A DNA stretch of 62,141 nucleotides, taken from positions 1-62,141 of the forward strand of contig CANCAY010000012.1 of the NCBI GenBank assembly GCA_947374225.1. Reading direction: 5' to 3'. The position numbers and the translations under genes were made by a program. Position 1 is the first letter of the stretch, and each line of letters opens with the position of its first letter. Of the stretch, positions 56,556 through 62,141 are shown piece after piece. A model generated the notes under the pieces. The model was given only the letters and a program-made list of their open reading frames with translations. It ran no database searches and had not been told where the DNA came from. This DNA comes from Chitinophagaceae bacterium (GTDB lineage: Bacteria > Bacteroidota > Bacteroidia > Chitinophagales > Chitinophagaceae).

Positions 56556-58901
56556 ATGCGTAAGTTAATTACTGCAATATTTTTCCTTTTTATTTCCATT
56601 CAAGCATTTTCTCAAACTTTAAATGTTTTAAGCATATTTGTCTATAATTGTGATGGTTCTTCAAATAATAATATTGGATTCAATGTGGTTACAAATACTA
56701 GTAGTTTAACCTATAATTGGCGCATAACCGTTAATGGAGTTTTAAAATTTTCTGGTTCTAATATAGGCACTAAAGAAATATTGGTTTCTGGAGCTAATGT
56801 TTCATTAAGTGATGTTATAATTGTAAACATTGTAGGAACTGGTAGTTATGTAGGGTTTAATAATTCTCGTTCTGTGCCAGTTAATAGGATAATAGCTTAT
56901 ACTACACCATCACTAGCTCCAGAAATCACTTCAGCTAGTAATCAAATATGTGATGGTATCCCAGTTACAATAGGATTGTCTGGAGATCCTGAAAATACAT
57001 TTACATGGTACAACTCAAATACACTGATACAATCCGGAAGTTTTTTATTCTTGGATGTAACATTAGCGGGAAGTTATAGTGTAAAAGAGTCAAATAGGTG
57101 TGGGACTTCTCCTATTTCAAATTTTATAAATTTAACTACAGGAACTACTCCACCAGCGCCAATTATGAGTGCAAGTAGTTTTATAATTTGTAAAGGAGAT
57201 AGTATTCAATTAACTGCTAATGGTTTAGGCGGTACTTATAATTGGTCTAATTCTACTAATGGAACAACAATAAATGTAAGTAAAGCAGGAACTTATTCTG
57301 TAACTGAAACTAATTCATGTGGAACTAGTATATCTAGTAATATTTTAAATATAAATATTGATACTCTCCCTGTTGTAAATATTTCTTCCAAAATAATTGG
57401 TTCGAAAGTTGAATTGGTTGGTATTGGAACATTGCAATATAAATGGTCTTCTGGTGAATTAACTGCACAAATTCAAAAACCTTTGAATCTTTCTGGTATT
57501 TATTCTGTTAGAGGTACAGATTCTTTGGGATGCTCTACATCTAAAACATTTATTGTCGACGCTGTTCCAAATGCTGCAACAACTTTTATAACCTCAACAT
57601 TAGGGGCTAACTTTTGTACAGGCGATACTACCATCTTAACTTTAACGCCAGGTAATGCATATTATTGGGATAGTGGCGAAAATACACAATCTATTACAAC
57701 CATGAAGCCAGGTTCTCATACTGGATCGGTATTATATTCTTCAAATTATAAAGTGGAGACGGCTGATATTTATCTTAAAAATTACCCTGTTCCTTCGGTT
57801 AATGCAATAAATGATTCAAATAGCTTAACTTATTGCAACAACACAGTTGCACCAACAATCGAATTCTCAGGTCCTATAACAGGTACTACATTCAAATGGT
57901 CAAGCGATAATTCATATATCGGGATTCAATCAACAGGTATTGATAAAATTTCTTCATTTCAAGTATCGAATAATTCAAATAATGTTATTACTATTAATTT
58001 TAGTGTAATTCCAACTTCAAATGGTTGTATTGGGCCAGCCTATAATTTCAAAACAATTATGAATCCTACCCCATATTTAACTAATGAAAAGGTGTTTAAT
58101 ATATGTGATGGGGCATACTTTCAATTAGTACCAAAAATTAATCTAAGTTCAACTTTTAATATTTTATGGAATGTTATAAAAGATGATAGTACAAATTTAT
58201 CGAATTCTCCAACAAGCGGATCCATTATATCAAGGCTTCAGAATAGTTCTAATAATATCAAAAAAATTAAATTTGCTGGAACAGTAAATTCTCTTGGGTG
58301 CGCCAATAATGATACACTTTATGTTAATGTAGTTCCAAATCCATTTGGTATTTTAAATGCAACAAAAAGCATAATCAAAAGTGGACAATTAGATTCATTT
58401 TCATTCACAAGTCCTGATACTATTTCCAAAACATATTTATGGAATTTGGGGTTCAACATTCCTTTAATAAATTCTAAAAATGATAATTACACGATAAGCT
58501 ATCATTCTACATCGGATACAACTAATACTATAAGATTAGTTGTTAATAATAGGTATGGCTGTTATAATGTTTTTGATAAAACAATAAAAATCATTGGTGT
58601 TGCAGATACAATTCCAATGAATTCGTTAGATTCAATTAAATGGCAAAATACATTGTTACCTGTCCCTTTTAATGATCATTTAAGTTTTAGATATCATGCT
58701 GATAAAGACCAAACTGCTACTTTTTCGTTTTTTGATACAGGTGGATTTCCTTTATATGAAATCAAGGTACAACTTTTAAAAGGTTATCATCAAATTGAAA
58801 TTCCTGAAATATGGAGAATACAAAAAGATAAGATTTATTTATTTATTTGCAATTCGCCTACAATATATTTTCAACAATTATTTTACGGGGTTAAAAATTA
58901 A
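56556..58901 (+). CDS. T9SS-secreted protein with Ig/PKD-like modules
   Basis: A 781-residue exported protein. Signal peptide 1-20 (ending AFSQ), then beta-rich modules. Two in the first half repeat a CxGxxxxLxxxG...YxWSN...GTYSVxExNxCGTS pattern (residues about 120-270). A later region (about 410-600) has PKD-like modules resembling those of the 2062-residue protein at 30343 (GTTFKWSSDN, GCIGPAYNF). Residues about 697-781 look like a diverged type A T9SS sorting domain (LPVPFNDHLSFRY, then strands ending FYGVKN). No catalytic motif is visible. It begins a four-gene run with a PorV-like gene 12 bases downstream. Confidence 0.8.
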   Translation: MRKLITAIFFLFISIQAFSQTLNVLSIFVYNCDGSSNNNIGFNVVTNTSSLTYNWRITVNGVLKFSGSNIGTKEILVSGANVSLSDVIIVNIVGTGSYVGFNNSRSVPVNRIIAYTTPSLAPEITSASNQICDGIPVTIGLSGDPENTFTWYNSNTLIQSGSFLFLDVTLAGSYSVKESNRCGTSPISNFINLTTGTTPPAPIMSASSFIICKGDSIQLTANGLGGTYNWSNSTNGTTINVSKAGTYSVTETNSCGTSISSNILNINIDTLPVVNISSKIIGSKVELVGIGTLQYKWSSGELTAQIQKPLNLSGIYSVRGTDSLGCSTSKTFIVDAVPNAATTFITSTLGANFCTGDTTILTLTPGNAYYWDSGENTQSITTMKPGSHTGSVLYSSNYKVETADIYLKNYPVPSVNAINDSNSLTYCNNTVAPTIEFSGPITGTTFKWSSDNSYIGIQSTGIDKISSFQVSNNSNNVITINFSVIPTSNGCIGPAYNFKTIMNPTPYLTNEKVFNICDGAYFQLVPKINLSSTFNILWNVIKDDSTNLSNSPTSGSIISRLQNSSNNIKKIKFAGTVNSLGCANNDTLYVNVVPNPFGILNATKSIIKSGQLDSFSFTSPDTISKTYLWNLGFNIPLINSKNDNYTISYHSTSDTTNTIRLVVNNRYGCYNVFDKTIKIIGVADTIPMNSLDSIKWQNTLLPVPFNDHLSFRYHADKDQTATFSFFDTGGFPLYEIKVQLLKGYHQIEIPEIWRIQKDKIYLFICNSPTIYFQQLFYGVKN

Positions 58902-58913
58902 TTAAAATTAAGT

Positions 58914-60026
58914 TTGAAAAATATATTTATAATAACACTTTCTTTAATTAGTATTCTTGGGTATAGTCAAGCCAAATATGCTCCCATAGCTTTTACTAGT
59001 TTCACTTTTCCGCAATCAACTCGGTCAATTGGATTGGGAGGGGCAGGTACAGCCTTAAGTCCTGACGCGTCTGCTATAAATCTAAACCCAGCCAGGTTAA
59101 GTATATTAGATGATAAAATAAATATTTCACTAGATTCTTATATTATTCCGGCTTTTTCGAATGGCAATCTTAGTAAGTTTACAAGTTTGAAGTATGTTTA
59201 TAATAAAGAATATAATTCTATTGGCATTGGATTAAATTCATATAGTTTAGGTGACATTAACCAAGTTTCTGAATCTGGAGAAATTTCAAAAATTTCCTTA
59301 CCAGATGAATACAAAATTTCAATAGCTGATGCCATAAACTTATCCAATAATACGAGTATTGGTATAAGCATAGATTACTTAAATAAGCCTCAACTTTTAT
59401 ATAGTAATGTCCCAGCGATTTCAAATGTAATGGGAGGTATTGGGGTAATAAATAAGACAACGTTATCTAGTATAAATGATCAGGAATTATTAAGTGGTAT
59501 AGCTATAGAAAATTTGGGTGCACTTTCTAAGGATGGATATTTTCTTCCTACAACTTTTTCTGCTGGAAGTACTTTTATGCAAGGTTACAATGATAAAACA
59601 AATACTAGTGTCTCTTATTTAATTGGTATTGAATTCTCGAAATTATTAGTGCCCTCTTTGCCAATATATAATAGCGATGGTAGTATAATAAAAGGAACTG
59701 ATCCCAATAGTCTAACAGGAATTAAGTCCATTACAAACTCATTTTTTGATGATCCATATGGAAAAAATCTAGCAAAATGGAGAGTGCAATTATATTCTGA
59801 AATCAATTTATTACCCCAATTTTCATTAAGAACCGGATATAGCTATGAAAATATTAAAGTTGGAAATAGAAATTTTTTTACATTAGGCGCAGGTTATGAA
59901 TATATAAAAGAACTTGACAATTTCAACATAGATATTGCATATATCATTCCTACAAATAACATATCAAATATTTACAAAAATATTTTTAGTTTATCAATAA
60001 AATATAAAATGGGTTCGAGATGGTAA
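58914..60026 (+). CDS. PorV/LptO-like T9SS outer-membrane protein
   Basis: A 370-residue outer-membrane beta-barrel of the PorV type, which in characterised species collects T9SS cargo at the translocon and passes it to surface attachment. TTG start, signal peptide 1-20 (ending GYSQA). The N-terminus RSIGLGGAGTALSPDASAIN with LNPARLS matches the PorV opening (G-M/L-G-x-A-G-x-A-x-S-P-D). The second half has KLLVPSLPIY, FSLRTGYSYE, GNRNFFTLGAGYEY and FNIDIAYIIP, the conserved PorV end. It is not near the other core T9SS genes except sprA, 11 kb away, so it may be a dedicated paralogue. It is flanked by putative cargo genes. Confidence 0.82.
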   Translation: MKNIFIITLSLISILGYSQAKYAPIAFTSFTFPQSTRSIGLGGAGTALSPDASAINLNPARLSILDDKINISLDSYIIPAFSNGNLSKFTSLKYVYNKEYNSIGIGLNSYSLGDINQVSESGEISKISLPDEYKISIADAINLSNNTSIGISIDYLNKPQLLYSNVPAISNVMGGIGVINKTTLSSINDQELLSGIAIENLGALSKDGYFLPTTFSAGSTFMQGYNDKTNTSVSYLIGIEFSKLLVPSLPIYNSDGSIIKGTDPNSLTGIKSITNSFFDDPYGKNLAKWRVQLYSEINLLPQFSLRTGYSYENIKVGNRNFFTLGAGYEYIKELDNFNIDIAYIIPTNNISNIYKNIFSLSIKYKMGSRW

Positions 60027-60079
60027 GATATTTAATTTTCAATTCTTTTTCAAATGGAATTAGTCAAAATTTTTTATAA

Positions 60080-60574
60080 ATGTTGAAATTGATACTTATT
60101 TTATTCAACTTTCTTTTAGTTTGTCATGCAAATGCTCAAAATATATTAGTGAGTAGCATAGGAAAACTAAATGGTGCAAATGCCAACTCAAACTCAATAA
60201 TTATTGCTAATGACGCTAATTGCTTAAACGTTTCTTCGGGAATTGCATTGTTTGAATCAAAAAAAAATAATGGTAAATTCGAAATGACTTGTTATGTTAA
60301 TTATGAATTCAATACGCTAGGCATAAATTTTTATCCAAATCCTGCAAGAATAATTTCTACGGTTAAATTTATTAAACAACCCCCACCTGATGAAACGTTT
60401 AATTTAAGTATATGGTCTATTCAAGGAAATTTATTAATGCTACAAAAAGAGATAGGACATAATTTATATAATGGTATAGAACTTAATTTATATAAACTTG
60501 CCCCTGGTAGCTATATACTAAATATCGAGTCAGCAAGATATTTTGACACAATAAAATTTATTAAAACATATTGA
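60080..60574 (+). CDS. mini T9SS protein: short exported domain plus sorting domain
   Basis: A 164-residue protein. Signal peptide 1-20 (ending ANAQ), a mature segment of only about 60 residues with two cysteines (Cys48, Cys71), and then a complete type A T9SS C-terminal sorting domain (about 82-164). The domain shows YPNPA, SIWSIQGNLL, LNLYKLAPGSYILNIES and a final IKFIKTY. Almost half the mature protein is the signal that is normally cleaved. Proteins of this kind may act as a structural component or as a signal that secretion is working (compare PorA of Porphyromonas); this is inference. Confidence 0.8.
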   Translation: MLKLILILFNFLLVCHANAQNILVSSIGKLNGANANSNSIIIANDANCLNVSSGIALFESKKNNGKFEMTCYVNYEFNTLGINFYPNPARIISTVKFIKQPPPDETFNLSIWSIQGNLLMLQKEIGHNLYNGIELNLYKLAPGSYILNIESARYFDTIKFIKTY

Positions 60575-60585
60575 TTCTGAATAAC

Positions 60586-62141
60586 ATGAAAATATATAAA
60601 CTATTTGCTTTTTTATTAACTTTTTTTTTGTTGCACACTACTTATGCTCAAACAAGTAAAAATGGTATTTATATACAAGCATTAACAAGAGATAGGTATT
60701 CAAATCCTTCAAAAAATAGATTAATTTATGTTCAATCTAGTATTTTGCAGTCATCTGTCGATGGAATAGTTTCATTAAAAGAGGAATTTAAGACAATGAC
60801 TGATTCGATTGGGATTTTTAATATTAGTGTTGGTCAAGGTAACAGGATTGGAGGTATTGAAACTAACTTGTCTAGCATTCCATGGTCAAAAGGTCCTTTT
60901 TTTCTCAATTTGAAAATATCTATTCAACCTACTGATACTGATCCAAACTGGGATTATACAAAAGAATTAATTGATATCGGAACGACACCATTTGGCACAG
61001 TACCATATGCATTATATTCTGATAAATCTGAAGAACTTAACAATAAAGTAAATTTAATAGATAGTAATAAGGTTTTTATTACTCCTTTTCAATTAAGTAA
61101 AATTTCATTAGGCTTAAATGGGTTTTCTTTTGATTCCACTAGTTTGTCAAATAGAATTAATTCCAAAGTTTCAAATGTTGAATTAGTATCATTATCTGAC
61201 AAAATTGCATCTAATACTATTAGTATAACTAATAATATAGAAGCCATAAATAATAAAGCAAATATATATTCACCTATCTTTACTGGTGCCCCTAATTTCC
61301 CATCTGAAAGTATAGCTTTTACGCAAAATATTAATGATAGTTCATCGAAATTAGCAACAACAGAATTTGTAAAAGCGGCTTTAGTAAATATTCCATTAGG
61401 GTTAAGTTCAATTGGTCCAATTTCTACAATATCAAATATTAATGCTGCTACAATAAGTGGAACTGGTCAATTAATTTTAACACCTGCTGATGCAAATAAT
61501 GGTGGCATAGTTTCAACCGGAGATCAAATATTTTCTGGTAATAAATCGATATTAGGAAATTTATTAACTAGCGGACAAATTACTACTGGTTCAGTGACTT
61601 ATCCAAATACAGATGGTTCTGATGGTCAATTTTTATCAACAAATGGAAGTGGAATTATTTCTTGGCAATCAATTTCTAGTAATTTGCCAATTGCAAATGC
61701 TTCAACAATTGGTGCAATTAAAGTTGGTAATAATTTAAGTATAGATGGTAATGGAGTGCTTAGTTCATCTGGTTTGGTTCCATATAGTGGTGCAACTGAA
61801 TCTGTGGATTTAGGTGCTTATGATTTAAAAGTAAACGGATTGACAATAGGGCGAGGTGCAAATATTGCTATTGATAATAATACGGCGCTGGGTACAAATG
61901 CTTTAATGAGTTCAACAAATAATGGTGAAAGAAATACTGCAGTTGGATATAATTCAATACCATATTATGTTGGAACTGGCATTGGATATAACACAAGTGT
62001 TGGTTATGATAATATGTTTGGACTTACCACAGGACTTGCAAACACATCAATTGGCGCAGAGACTATGTTTCAATTAGGTAATGGAAGTAATAATACAGCA
62101 ATTGGAAATCATACACTTCTTTCAAATACAGGAAGTGGAAA
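60586..62141 (+). CDS. exported tail-fibre-like protein (3' end missing)
   Basis: The frame stays open for 518 codons to the window end. Signal peptide 1-22 (ending TYAQ). Residues about 23-147 form a domain ending FGTVPYALYSDKS, resembling the N-terminal VPYALYA domain of many Bacteroidota surface proteins. SPIFTGAPNFP (229-239) with SSKLATTEFVKAAL (about 250-262) is the module seen in phage tail fibres. DGQFLSTNGSGIISWQS (346-362) is another tail-fibre-like motif. From about 450 come YadA-head-like repeats (NTAVGYNS, NTSIGAETM, NTAIGNHTL). The missing end may carry an S74-type chaperone or a sorting domain. Confidence 0.8.
   Translation, partial: MKIYKLFAFLLTFFLLHTTYAQTSKNGIYIQALTRDRYSNPSKNRLIYVQSSILQSSVDGIVSLKEEFKTMTDSIGIFNISVGQGNRIGGIETNLSSIPWSKGPFFLNLKISIQPTDTDPNWDYTKELIDIGTTPFGTVPYALYSDKSEELNNKVNLIDSNKVFITPFQLSKISLGLNGFSFDSTSLSNRINSKVSNVELVSLSDKIASNTISITNNIEAINNKANIYSPIFTGAPNFPSESIAFTQNINDSSSKLATTEFVKAALVNIPLGLSSIGPISTISNINAATISGTGQLILTPADANNGGIVSTGDQIFSGNKSILGNLLTSGQITTGSVTYPNTDGSDGQFLSTNGSGIISWQSISSNLPIANASTIGAIKVGNNLSIDGNGVLSSSGLVPYSGATESVDLGAYDLKVNGLTIGRGANIAIDNNTALGTNALMSSTNNGERNTAVGYNSIPYYVGTGIGYNTSVGYDNMFGLTTGLANTSIGAETMFQLGNGSNNTAIGNHTLLSNTGSG

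Overview
The window is chromosomal DNA from a low-GC member of the Bacteroidota, most likely of the Chitinophagales/Chitinophagaceae type. The evidence is a type IX secretion system (T9SS) gene (sprA), a PorP/SprF protein, T9SS sorting domains, DUF2795 and DUF3127 proteins, promoters of the Bacteroidota form TTG-N19-TAnnTTTG, and frequent A/T-rich leaders without clear Shine-Dalgarno sites. The genus is inferred, not demonstrated.

Layout: 1-12.4 kb is the second half of a division and cell-wall (dcw) cluster, murE(partial)-mraY-murD-ftsW-murG-murC-ftsQ-ftsA-ftsZ, closed by a strong terminator. 12.4-30.2 kb is ordinary core housekeeping on both strands: an SDR-like epimerase, a FadN-type beta-oxidation fusion enzyme, gatC, two LolD-type ATPases, a cobalamin adenosyltransferase, DUF2795, a SemiSWEET, fabI, recN, a TPR lipoprotein-like/exported protein, a zinc-ribbon protein with its Nif3 neighbour, a photolyase, mqnD-mqnB of the futalosine menaquinone route, two tandem PTPS-like pterin synthases with folE, and fabD.

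30.3-37.5 kb holds a 2062-residue repetitive surface protein with eight YDG-type repeats and a gliding-motility C-terminal domain, followed 12 bases later by its likely PorP/SprF partner. 37.5-41 kb has an acetyltransferase, a trans-sulfuration enzyme, fabH and ruvA. 41-48.3 kb is the giant sprA translocon gene. 48.3-55.6 kb carries an ABC exporter pair, an S1/P1-type nuclease, an FAD oxidoreductase, a DUF3127 protein and dnaA. Two tRNA genes (Ser-GCT, Pro-TGG) and a terminator follow.

Beyond the tRNAs, 56.0-62.1 kb changes character: two palindromic repeat elements, a very AT-rich stretch without genes, then a tight run of four exported-protein genes. These are an Ig/PKD-like repeat protein with a T9SS sorting domain, a PorV-like outer-membrane protein, a tiny protein that is little more than a T9SS sorting domain, and an incomplete protein built from phage tail-fibre-like modules. 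I regard this as the most interesting locus: a candidate T9SS satellite cluster in which a dedicated PorV-like shuttle is co-transcribed with its cargo.
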